64,000 bases of DNA from Daejeonella oryzae DSM 19973 (GTDB lineage Bacteria; Bacteroidota; Bacteroidia; Sphingobacteriales; Sphingobacteriaceae). The notes below the pieces were generated by a model. It ran no database searches and had not been told where the DNA came from. It saw only the letters and a program-made list of their open reading frames with translations. A program made the position numbers and the translations under genes. The stretch covers positions 676,940-740,939 of the forward strand of contig NZ_AUHA01000003.1 of the NCBI RefSeq assembly GCF_000422945.1, written 5' to 3'. This document shows, in pieces, positions 35,352 through 43,574 of this stretch (position 1 is the first letter of the stretch; every line of letters begins with the position of its first letter).

Positions 35352-36644
35352 ATGTTTAATCCTAATTATCTAAATATGGAAATCGACTTCAGTAAAGCAA
35401 GCTTCAAAGATTTTGAAAATGTATCTGGTATGGATGCATGGAAAAGGGCAGATTTATTTAAAGATTATCTTGATTATCTTAATAACAAAGGTTATTTAAA
35501 TTACCGACTGGTATCTACAACCGGTTGCGGTCCGGAAATGGAAATCATTACCGATAAGAATGAAAAACCAAAGTCTTTAGTAAGTTTTGTTTCAAATGAC
35601 TATCTGGGTTTTACTCAGCATCCTAAAATTAAAGAAGCTGTAATTGAAGGTATACGGCAATACGGTACGGGAGCCGGAGCCTCCCCTGCTTTTGGAGGAC
35701 AATTCAGCTATCACGAACAACTTGAAAATAAGATAGCATCCTTTTTTAACCGGGATAGTGCCATTATTTATACAACTGGTTATACAGCAAACAGCGCCAC
35801 TTTAATGAGTCTGCTGCAAAAGGAAGATATTGCTATTGTGGATATGCCTGTTCATGCCCGCGTTTACGAGGGCTGCCAGTCCACCAATCTGAAGGTTTTT
35901 CTTCATAATCGACTGGATATACTCGAAAAAGTTCTGAAAGAATCGCAATCAAAATACCGGACAAAGATGGTGATTGTGGACGGGGTTTATTCTCAGGACG
36001 GCGATATGGCACCGCTCGATAAAATACTTGAATTATGCCGGCATTATGGTGCATACCTCTGTGTTGATGATGCTCACGGTGTTGGAGTAATCGGCGAAAC
36101 CGGACGCGGAGCAATGGAGAAATACGGGGTTACTAATGAAGTAGATATCATTACAGGTACTTTCAGTAAAACTTTTGCCAACGTGGGAGGATATGTAATT
36201 GCTGATCCCAATCTGATCAGTTTCCTGAAATATCAGAGTCGCCAGCATTTGTTTTCTGCCACCTCTACTCCTGCCGCCGCAGGAATTCTGAAAGGTATAG
36301 ACCTTTTGGATGAAGAACCGCAGTGGAAAGATAAACTTTGGGATAATATCAACTATTTCAAATCCGGTTTAACTGAACTTGGTATGGACATCGGAAATAC
36401 AGAATCCGCAATTATCCCAGTAAAAATTGGTGATGCCGCTACAACCGGTGAAGCAGGGAGATTACTGCTTAAAGCAGGCGTTTACTGCAATCCAATTATT
36501 TATCCGGCAGTTTCTAAGAAAAACGCAAGAATAAGAATGAGTGTAATGGCCACTCATACCAAGGAACAGCTGGACAAAGCACTTAACGCATTTGAATATG
36601 CTGATCAGAAACTTCATATTTCAAAATCACTATCAAATCTGTAG
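35352..36644 (+). CDS. Alpha-oxoamine synthase (serine palmitoyltransferase/KBL/BioF superfamily)
   Basis: This 430-residue PLP enzyme condenses an amino acid with an acyl thioester. Landmarks: SFVSNDYLGFTQHPKIKEA, GTGAGASPAFGGQFSYHEQLE, the PLP-contacting DDAHGVGVIGETGRGA and the Schiff-base Lys in TGTFSKTFANVGGY. The N-terminal part (FKDFENVSGMDAWKRADLFKDYLDYLNNKGY) is longer than in BioF and matches the Bacteroidota lipid-synthesis branch, so the product may be a sphingoid or sulfonolipid base; an aminoketone signal enzyme is an alternative. An internal ATG at 35376 is possible. TetR and Crp-type genes follow closely. Confidence 0.8.
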   Translation: MFNPNYLNMEIDFSKASFKDFENVSGMDAWKRADLFKDYLDYLNNKGYLNYRLVSTTGCGPEMEIITDKNEKPKSLVSFVSNDYLGFTQHPKIKEAVIEGIRQYGTGAGASPAFGGQFSYHEQLENKIASFFNRDSAIIYTTGYTANSATLMSLLQKEDIAIVDMPVHARVYEGCQSTNLKVFLHNRLDILEKVLKESQSKYRTKMVIVDGVYSQDGDMAPLDKILELCRHYGAYLCVDDAHGVGVIGETGRGAMEKYGVTNEVDIITGTFSKTFANVGGYVIADPNLISFLKYQSRQHLFSATSTPAAAGILKGIDLLDEEPQWKDKLWDNINYFKSGLTELGMDIGNTESAIIPVKIGDAATTGEAGRLLLKAGVYCNPIIYPAVSKKNARIRMSVMATHTKEQLDKALNAFEYADQKLHISKSLSNL

Positions 36645-36647
36645 AGC

Positions 36648-37298
36648 ATGGAAAATCAGGTGATACCAGTCCGCAAACCCAAAAGGACTAAAGACAAAGA
36701 ACTTGCTAAACTTGAGCTAATCCAGGCAGTTGCTGAAATTATACGAACCAAAGGCTATACCGGATTAGGGGTTAATAAAATAGCCCAGAAAGCAGGATTA
36801 CATAAAAAGTTGATTTACCGTTATTTTGGAAACGTAGATAACCTGATCGAACAGTATATTGTTGAAAAAGATTTCTGGATTATTGCTTCTGAAGAATTGA
36901 GTAATAAGGCAGCGGTCAATTCAGAAAGTAATCTCGAAGATGTCATTTCAACTATTCTGGAACAGCAATTTCATTTTTTTTATAACGAACAAGAAATGCA
37001 GGAACTTATTCTGTGGGAACTTAGCGGCAAAAGTTTCCTGATGAACAGCATTTCGAAGGCAAGAGAAGAACTCGGGGAAAAATTCCTGACATTAACTGAT
37101 AAATATTTTGAAGATTCTGACATAAACTTCAGGGCATTAAGCGCATTACTAACCGCTGGAATTTATTATATCATTCTGCATTCCAGGGTCAGCACTTTCT
37201 GTGGATTAGATATCAGAAACAAGGAAGATAAGGAAGAAATACTGAGAACATTAAAACTCGTTATTCATCGTGCTTTTGAGTCTGCAAAAAAGAAATAA
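36648..37298 (+). CDS. TetR/AcrR family regulator
   Basis: This 216-residue repressor-type protein has an N-terminal TetR helix-turn-helix: LIQAVAEIIRTKGYTGLGVNKIAQKAGLHKKLIYRYFGNVDNLIEQYI, at about residues 22-70. The C-terminal ligand domain is unrecognised. It starts three bases after the oxoamine synthase stop codon, so the two are probably co-transcribed, and the regulator may control that gene. Neither its ligand nor its operator is known; the shared element at 35296 is a candidate site. Confidence 0.9.
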   Translation: MENQVIPVRKPKRTKDKELAKLELIQAVAEIIRTKGYTGLGVNKIAQKAGLHKKLIYRYFGNVDNLIEQYIVEKDFWIIASEELSNKAAVNSESNLEDVISTILEQQFHFFYNEQEMQELILWELSGKSFLMNSISKAREELGEKFLTLTDKYFEDSDINFRALSALLTAGIYYIILHSRVSTFCGLDIRNKEDKEEILRTLKLVIHRAFESAKKK

Positions 37299-37313
37299 TT
37301 ATAACTCATCATT

Positions 37314-37913
37314 ATGGAGAATTCAGCACATATCAATTCGCTTTTTCTTCTCTTCGAAAAATACCAGCCAACAAAGGAAAATCTTTCAGGAAAGCTGAAA
37401 GACTTTCTGGCCGGAGCGGTCAAGGAAAGATGTTACAGGAAAAAACATCTAATCCTGAATGAAGACGATGTTCCCTTGTATGCCTGGTACATAGTGAAAG
37501 GATCGGCCAGGGTATATTTTTATGATCCAAAGGCCCGGCGTGAAATAACCAGATGGTTCTGGTACGAAGGCGATCTGATGTTATATCTCCGAAGCTTTTT
37601 CAGACAAAAAGAAGCCGGAGAATTCATTGAGCTTTTACAGGAAAGTACCCTGTTGCTTATTTCGGCAAGGGATATAGATATTATGATCCGTCAATTTCCG
37701 GAGTACAGATTCTTTGAAAGAGCTTTATTGGAAGAATATCATACCCGTATGTCTGATCATACCAATGATCTTGTTAGCCTGATCCACAGACATAAATTTC
37801 TAAAACTCATGAAAACTCACAAAGAAATTTTTAACCTCGCCTACCTCAAAGATATTGCCTCCTTTTTAAATATGCACCCTGCCGCTCTCAGCCGACTTAG
37901 ATCTGAGAAATAA
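37314..37913 (+). CDS. Crp/Fnr family transcriptional regulator
   Basis: This 199-residue protein has a cyclic-nucleotide-binding-like beta-barrel (residues about 30-125: HLILNEDDVPLYAWYIVKGSARVYFYD, then ITRWFWYEGDLM) and a short C-terminal helix-turn-helix (IFNLAYLKDIASFLNMHPAALSRLRS). It lacks the cAMP-contacting Arg-Ser phosphate cassette of true CRP and the Fnr cysteines, so the signal is unknown, as for many Bacteroidota members. It is 15 bases behind the TetR gene in the same direction. Confidence 0.85.
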   Translation: MENSAHINSLFLLFEKYQPTKENLSGKLKDFLAGAVKERCYRKKHLILNEDDVPLYAWYIVKGSARVYFYDPKARREITRWFWYEGDLMLYLRSFFRQKEAGEFIELLQESTLLLISARDIDIMIRQFPEYRFFERALLEEYHTRMSDHTNDLVSLIHRHKFLKLMKTHKEIFNLAYLKDIASFLNMHPAALSRLRSEK

Positions 37914-38124
37914 ATATCTTCCAAATTAACATATAGAATCCGTCGGTTGATCTGTTTAAGGTATAATATCACACCTTATGGGAGAATGTCAGTTCCGAAT
38001 AGCTATAAAGCAATTCCTCAATTGCTGGTTTACGGATATTCTTTTGCGGATTTAGCCTCCTTCATTTGCTCTCCTGATAATCCTTCATCTCAGCTTCATT
38101 CTAACTTTAAACAAAGAGTTAGCT

Positions 38125-38576
38125 ATGGAAAAGTTCAAATTTATGGTCTGGGAAAACCGGCTTCGGGTGATCTCTTCAATCTTGATCTTCCTTTGGGTCT
38201 ATGCTTCACTAAGTAAGCTTCTCAATTTTGAGCAAAACCGTAGTCAGATGCTGGAACAAGTATTTCCGGTTGCGATTTCTGAAATTCTTTCATGGGCCGT
38301 TCCACTCGCTGAACTGGGCACTGCGGATTACTCATCTTTTCAAAAACCAGATTGCTGGGCCTAAATTTTTCGCTATTCCTTTTAATTCAATTCACCATTT
38401 ATATAATCCTGATAATGCTAAACGTCTTTGGACGCATCCCCTGCTCCTGCGGGGGCATCCTGGAGGAAATGTCCTGGGGACAGCATCTGGTATTTAATTT
38501 ATTCTTTCTGCTCTTAACCATAATTGCAATAATTCATAATTCTAAAGAAAGGAGGCTTATGGGAAAAGTGTTTTGA
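38125..38576 (+). pseudogene. MauE/DoxX-like membrane protein, frameshifted
   Basis: The first frame (MEKFKFMVWENRLRV...SWAVPLAELGTA) stops at a TAA at 38362-38364. The second frame, one base back, continues the protein: LLIFSKTRLLGLNFSLFLLIQFTIYIILIML, then GRIPCSCGGILEEMSWGQHL and a last membrane helix. Joined near 38320, the pieces make a four-helix MauE-type redox-associated membrane protein with the CxC motif. A single missing base explains the break. No slippery heptamer is seen at the junction, so a programmed shift is unlikely; a sequencing error is possible. Confidence 0.75.
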
Positions 38577-38648
38577 GTTAAGATAATTGATAAATAAAGG
38601 GGAAGCCGAAAACCTTTCAGAGTAGGCAATCAATTAAATTTTTAAGTC

Positions 38649-38936
38649 ATGTTTAAAAAAATCAATTTCGCAATTTTTGCACTCCTATTGGGTGCGGGAC
38701 TGGCATTTGCGTTTAATGCGCCGGTCACAAAGCCAGCAAATAAACTTGCTGTGCAGTGGTTTTTGTACAACGGAGGCGGTGAAAGCAATCCGAATAATTA
38801 TTCGGAATTACCGGGAATGCCCAGTTGTGCAGGTGCAGGGGTTCTTTGTGCTATCGAGGCACCTGAGAATGGCAGCAGCGGGAAACCAACACAATCCGGT
38901 GTGAACAGTCCGATCAGCACCCGGAAATACGATTAA
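38649..38936 (+). CDS. DUF6520-like small exported protein
   Basis: This is a 95-residue exported protein: signal peptide MFKKINFAIFALLLGAGLAFA, then VQWFLYNGGGESNPNNYSELPG and a region with two cysteines (MPSCAGAGVLCAIEAPENG). Small Bacteroidota proteins of the DUF6520 kind have exactly this layout and usually lie beside MauE-like membrane genes, as here. The role is unknown; a disulfide-bearing exported peptide paired with a redox membrane protein is a reasonable reading. Confidence 0.7.
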   Translation: MFKKINFAIFALLLGAGLAFAFNAPVTKPANKLAVQWFLYNGGGESNPNNYSELPGMPSCAGAGVLCAIEAPENGSSGKPTQSGVNSPISTRKYD

Positions 38937-38956
38937 AAACACAGGCAGATACCTGA

Positions 38957-38989
38957 TAAAGCCCGGGACTGAATCCTCCCGGGCTTTTC
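38957..38989. terminator. Bidirectional intrinsic terminator
   Basis: AAAGCCCGGGA and TCCCGGGCTTT form an eleven-pair stem with an eight-base loop, with A and T runs on either side. It lies between the convergent DUF6520 gene and the SusD gene. Confidence 0.88.
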
Positions 38990-38998
38990 ATGTGCTTA

Positions 38999-40363
38999 TT
39001 AATTTTGTTCTATCCCGCTTGCTTCTATCACTTTGCGGGGGATCGGCATCGCATACCTTTTATCTCCGGGTTCCAGCGTATAAACGGAGCCATTCAGATT
39101 GCGGATAATGGTTTTCTGCCGGTTCGGCTCCAGGTTCAGGCGTTTCAGATCGCTCCAGCGCCTGTTCCGGAAAGCAAGCTCTTTCCTCCGCTCATCCAAA
39201 ATTAAGCTCAGGACTTCGCTGGCATCCGGGGTATTCAGGGGTATAAACGTTCCGGTTTTCCAGCGATTGACAAGGAGCTTGTTCAGACGGTTAAGCGCAG
39301 CGGTCACATTATTGCTGCGGGCATAACATTCGGCTGCGATCAGGTATAATTCATCTGTAGCCAATCCGCTAAAACGGGAGGTGGAACCATTATAGCTGCC
39401 TTTGAAAAAAACCTCTCCGGCACTCTGGCGGTAATAAACGGTGCGGCGTAAATCATCCGGCCGGTACATTTCATACAAATCAGTACTTACCCTGCCAAAG
39501 TTTGGGGTGGTTCCGGATAATCCGGTGATAATGGAATGAAAAATCACTTCTTCATTAAACCGGTTTAAAGGAAAGGCGGCATCGGCATTTAAGGTATTGT
39601 AATCAATCAGCACCGGAGATGCCGAAATGGCTTCTTCGGCATTTCTCAGCGCCAGTTCATACTGCTGCATCTGCAGATACACCCGGGCCAGTAAAGCGGC
39701 GGCGGCCGTCATGCTTACTCTGGTTTTAAACTCAACTGTTTTAGGTAGTAATGTTTTTGATTCTTCCAGATCTGCCAGCACATGATCATAACATTGCCGT
39801 ACAGATGCCCGCGGAAGCTTTTCATTGATATCCGAACTTAATTTTAAAGGCAAGCCGGGCGTATTGTCCGCAGTAGCTTCGCTGTAAGCCAGAGAAAAGG
39901 TTTGAAGCAGGTTGAAATTAGCATGCGCCCTGTGAAATAAGGCAGCCCCCTTCAGTTCTTTCCAGAGTACCTGGCCCGATTCTTCTTTCAGCTTGTCCAG
40001 TCCTTCCAAAATCAGGTTTGAATATAAAATAGCCTTGTAAGAGGTTGCCCAGTCAGTAAGGTCTATGTCGTTAAATACATCCTTATCCCAGATATAGGCA
40101 TTCGCCGATGTTCTTTGCGCCTGCAGAAGCGCAGTCCATTTATCCCCGGGAATAAACACATCATCCACAGCCAGATCAGAAGCCGCAGGATTAAACATAT
40201 TCATGGTTCCATGGTCCTCCAGCATCAGCTGCAGGTACAGCAGTTTATCAGAAGGGACGGCCAGTTTGGCATCCGGCTTTACATCCAGAAATTCTTTGCA
40301 GCTGCTGATAGCGGAGATCAGAAACAGCGCCAGTATCATTTTTATCATTTTCATAATCGTCAT
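38999..40363 (-). CDS. RagB/SusD family outer-membrane lipoprotein
   Basis: This 454-residue surface lipoprotein is the lid of a SusC-type transporter. The signal ends with a lipobox at Cys22 (ISSCKEFLDVKPD, and FLDVKP is the usual SusD start). The TPR-like helices include KAILYSNLILEGLDKL, and the C-terminal LSLILDERRKELAFRNRRWSDLKRL is the diagnostic RagB/SusD signature. It follows susC by eight bases in the same operon. The ligand is unknown; no glycoside hydrolase lies nearby, and the thioredoxin-like partner suggests a peptide or another non-glycan substrate. Confidence 0.94.
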   Translation of the reverse strand: MTIMKMIKMILALFLISAISSCKEFLDVKPDAKLAVPSDKLLYLQLMLEDHGTMNMFNPAASDLAVDDVFIPGDKWTALLQAQRTSANAYIWDKDVFNDIDLTDWATSYKAILYSNLILEGLDKLKEESGQVLWKELKGAALFHRAHANFNLLQTFSLAYSEATADNTPGLPLKLSSDINEKLPRASVRQCYDHVLADLEESKTLLPKTVEFKTRVSMTAAAALLARVYLQMQQYELALRNAEEAISASPVLIDYNTLNADAAFPLNRFNEEVIFHSIITGLSGTTPNFGRVSTDLYEMYRPDDLRRTVYYRQSAGEVFFKGSYNGSTSRFSGLATDELYLIAAECYARSNNVTAALNRLNKLLVNRWKTGTFIPLNTPDASEVLSLILDERRKELAFRNRRWSDLKRLNLEPNRQKTIIRNLNGSVYTLEPGDKRYAMPIPRKVIEASGIEQN

Positions 40364-40371
40364 TTTTAGAT

Positions 40372-43300
40372 TTAGAAGTTTGCTTTTATTCCAAATGCAA
40401 GGCTTTCACGCTGGGGTGTAAAACCCGTATAATCCGGATCCAGTCCCAGTTTATTGGATCTCCAGATAAATCCCGGATTACGCAGGTTCAGGTTCAGGCT
40501 GAAATCCCTGATCTTTATTGCCTTAAGCAGCCGATCATTGAAACTGTACGTAAGATTCACATCCTGCACACGCAGGTTATCCCCTTTTTCTACCAGGGCG
40601 GAAGAATTGGTATAAAATTCATCCCGGGTTTCATCGGCCGGATAAATCATCGAAGGAACCGAACTGCGGCTTTCATCACCCGGTTTTTGCCAGCGCTCCG
40701 CAAAATCTGCATGCCCCGTCCATGAATTATACAACCTGTTGTATGAAATAGATGGCCGCGTAAAATAGTATCCCAAGCGGTAGCTGATATTTACAAATAA
40801 GCTCAGGCCTTTATATGAAAATGTGTTGGCCACTGATCCAAATGTAACCGGTGTTGCCGGGCCGTGATATTCCAGATCTTCAAGGCCGGAATTATAGACC
40901 AGGTTGCCGTAATCCGCGGAGAGGGCGCCAGCCTCTATCCCTCGCGGATCACCCGTTTGAGGATCCAGGCCTCCCCATTTATAGGTATAAATACTTTGTA
41001 CCGGGCGGCCTTTAACAGGTGTAATTCCAAGGCCCCCGTTGATATACCTGTATCCCCTAAGGGTATTATTCCCGCCGGAAGTGATCCTGCTGCTGTTGAC
41101 ATTAAACAGCAAACCGGTATTCCATTTAAAAGCCCGGTCAATCGTATTCACATTCAGCGTTATATCCAGCCCGGTGGCTACCATATCCGCTACATTTTTA
41201 CGGATAGTTCCGGAAATCACACCCGATGTAGGATCCACTGCCTGGTCGCCAATCAGATCCTTTCCATTTTTTCTGTAGTATTCTATTGTTCCGCTGAACA
41301 GCCCGCTGCCGGATTTAAAATCAAGACCGGCATTCAGTATGCCGATCTTTTCCCAGCTCAGATCCGGATTCGGATAGGTTCTGATCAAAGCATAGGGCAT
41401 ATTGTTCAGATTGCCGTTCACCTGCAATACCGTAGCAAGCGCCGAGAGGCTGCGGCTCAGGTTTCCGTTGTATCCGTAAGTGAGCCTCAGTTTCAGATAA
41501 TCCATCAGCCTGCTTTTGAAAAATTTCTCCTGATGCACGTTCCAGCTTAATCCGGCTGACCACAGGGGAACGCCTTTCTGATTGCTGTTAACCCCAAACA
41601 GGTTGGAGGCATCTTTACGGGCGCTCAGTGAAAGCGTGTATTTCTGATCATAGGTATAGGCGGTATTGGCATAAATGGAAGTATATCGGTTCAGTTCCCT
41701 GGTATACTCATTCTGATACGGTATGCCCTGTGAATCATCCGGATTGGTGTACAAAGTATACAGGGAGGTATAATCAACCGGTACACTAACCAACCCGGAG
41801 GAGTCATACCCGTAGGTACGGAAGGAATGGCCCTCCTGCCTAAGCTGGCGGATCTCCGCCCCCATTAAGCCGGAAAAAGTATGTTTCAGATAATCCTTCT
41901 GATATTTTAACTGGCCCCGGCCCGTGTTTGAAACTAAAGCGGATCGGGACTGATCCAGGATGCCGCCTCTGGGGACAGGGAAAGTCAGGCTGCCGTTTTC
42001 ATCCAGCTGCGTAAAGCGGTTGACCATATCGCGGGCATAAAAGGAATCCCCGCCATACATCTCGCCGGTTTCGGCCCAGTTGCGGTTGTACTGATACAAA
42101 GCCTCTGCGGACAGACTTTTCGACAGATCATATACGGCACCGGCACTCATCAGCAGTTCATGACTCTGATTGTTATTTTCACGGGAGCGGTAATCGCTGA
42201 GCGGCAGGTAGCTGTAATCCAGCAAACCTGAGCCGGGAGCCTGCTGTATAAAAGAAGTACGGTAGTTTTTTACGATGGCAAGCGGATTGCCGGCATCATC
42301 TGCCAGCCGGGCATAGGGATACAAAAAATAATTATCGCCGCTGGTTATGCTGCTGAAATCCGGCCGCTTCTGCTCCGAATTCTGCAGGCTGTACGAGAGG
42401 GCCGGTTTGATACGCAGCCTTGTGCCGATCCGGTTGGTATGATCTGCCCGCAAACTGAATCGCTCATAGCTGTTATCTGTATGCCCTGTGTTTCGGTCGT
42501 ATCCCGCAGAATAGTAATAGGTATTTTTATCTGATCCGCCCTGCAGGTTGAGTGCATATTGCTGATTAACACTGTTTCTGTACAGATAACGGGAAAAATC
42601 ATTCCGCACGTCCTGCTGTTTAAGTGCGTTAATTTGCTGATCCGCGTCGGCGGCAGTAATCTTTCCATCCCGGGCAGCAATCAGCAGCTCCACAACCGGC
42701 GTAAGGGGCGAATGAGCCGGATCTCCTTCCAGACCGGAATAAAAATCGTTCTCAAACAGCATTTTTTCCACTTCTATAAAGTCAGCGGAAGCTATCGCCG
42801 GGCGGTAAAACATATCCGGCTTTCTTCCCATGCTGATTGCAGAATTAAAGGAAACCCGTGCAGGACTATTAAGCCCTCCTTTTTTAGTAGTGATTACCAG
42901 TACGCCGTTTGCCGCCCGTACTCCCCAGATGGAAGCCGCGGCCGCATCTTTTAAAATGGTGATGCTTTCCACATCATTCGGATTGATGCTGCTGATACCT
43001 CCCTCATAGGGAAAATTATTGAGTACAATAAGAGGCTGTGTATCTCCGTAAATGGTACTTAGTCCCCGTATGCTGATGCTGCGGTTATTATCCACCCGCT
43101 CGTCAAAGAGTACGGCATTGGAAACCCCTTTCAGCCTGCTGATGATATCCGGCGCCGTGCTGCGGTTGAGGGATTTATTGTCGAGCAGCGTAAACGAACC
43201 GGTTACCCGTTCCCCGGGTAATTCATAATACCCTGTATTTATTTTTACTTCATCCAGAACGAGGTTATTTTCTGTAAGTTCAATCAGCAGCGGAGCGCTT

Positions 43301-43566
43301 AGCGGAAGCATGACAGGCACAAACTGATCCCGGTATCCAACAAAAGAGATCTTCAGGGTATCCGCCCGGCCGGACACGGCCAGGCTGAATGTCCCGTCGC
43401 GTTTGCTTAGCGTACGGGCCTTGCTTCCGGTAGTGCTGATGGAGGCCCCGGCAAGCGGTAGCTTATCCGCAGCCGATATAACCTTTGCCCGGATCAGTTC
43501 CTGCCCCCGCATCAAGAAGGGAAGGAATAAAAAAAGTATCAGACCTACATATTTCATAAGATTCAA
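40372..43566 (-). CDS. SusC/RagA family TonB-linked outer-membrane transporter
   Basis: This 1,064-residue TonB-dependent transporter has a signal peptide (MKYVGLILFLFLPFLMRGQ), an N-terminal carboxypeptidase-regulatory-like domain (about 22-105, ISAADKLPLAGASISTTGSK), a plug (about 115-225) with ISIRGLSTIYGDTQPLIVLNNFPYEGG and DVESITILKDAAAASIWGVRAANGVLVITTKKG (the SusC signature), and a beta-barrel ending in Phe (FGIKANF). It lacks an STN domain, so no FecR-type signalling is implied. It lies between the TlpA-like gene and susD. The region is visibly G+C-richer than its surroundings, suggesting separate acquisition. Confidence 0.95.
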   Translation of the reverse strand: MNLMKYVGLILFLFLPFLMRGQELIRAKVISAADKLPLAGASISTTGSKARTLSKRDGTFSLAVSGRADTLKISFVGYRDQFVPVMLPLSAPLLIELTENNLVLDEVKINTGYYELPGERVTGSFTLLDNKSLNRSTAPDIISRLKGVSNAVLFDERVDNNRSISIRGLSTIYGDTQPLIVLNNFPYEGGISSINPNDVESITILKDAAAASIWGVRAANGVLVITTKKGGLNSPARVSFNSAISMGRKPDMFYRPAIASADFIEVEKMLFENDFYSGLEGDPAHSPLTPVVELLIAARDGKITAADADQQINALKQQDVRNDFSRYLYRNSVNQQYALNLQGGSDKNTYYYSAGYDRNTGHTDNSYERFSLRADHTNRIGTRLRIKPALSYSLQNSEQKRPDFSSITSGDNYFLYPYARLADDAGNPLAIVKNYRTSFIQQAPGSGLLDYSYLPLSDYRSRENNNQSHELLMSAGAVYDLSKSLSAEALYQYNRNWAETGEMYGGDSFYARDMVNRFTQLDENGSLTFPVPRGGILDQSRSALVSNTGRGQLKYQKDYLKHTFSGLMGAEIRQLRQEGHSFRTYGYDSSGLVSVPVDYTSLYTLYTNPDDSQGIPYQNEYTRELNRYTSIYANTAYTYDQKYTLSLSARKDASNLFGVNSNQKGVPLWSAGLSWNVHQEKFFKSRLMDYLKLRLTYGYNGNLSRSLSALATVLQVNGNLNNMPYALIRTYPNPDLSWEKIGILNAGLDFKSGSGLFSGTIEYYRKNGKDLIGDQAVDPTSGVISGTIRKNVADMVATGLDITLNVNTIDRAFKWNTGLLFNVNSSRITSGGNNTLRGYRYINGGLGITPVKGRPVQSIYTYKWGGLDPQTGDPRGIEAGALSADYGNLVYNSGLEDLEYHGPATPVTFGSVANTFSYKGLSLFVNISYRLGYYFTRPSISYNRLYNSWTGHADFAERWQKPGDESRSSVPSMIYPADETRDEFYTNSSALVEKGDNLRVQDVNLTYSFNDRLLKAIKIRDFSLNLNLRNPGFIWRSNKLGLDPDYTGFTPQRESLAFGIKANF

Positions 43567-43574
43567 TTTTAGGG

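Noticed and set aside
37947..38216. 89-codon frame upstream of the MauE-like gene
   Set aside because: It overlaps the start of the MauE-like pseudogene in another frame and has no recognisable features.
38311..38364. Programmed -1 frameshift in the MauE-like gene
   Set aside because: No slippery heptamer or downstream pseudoknot was seen at the junction; a single-base deletion is simpler.
40864..41550. 228-codon open frame antisense to susC
   Set aside because: It lies wholly inside the susC gene on the other strand in G+C-rich sequence; it has no domain and its composition mirrors the real gene.
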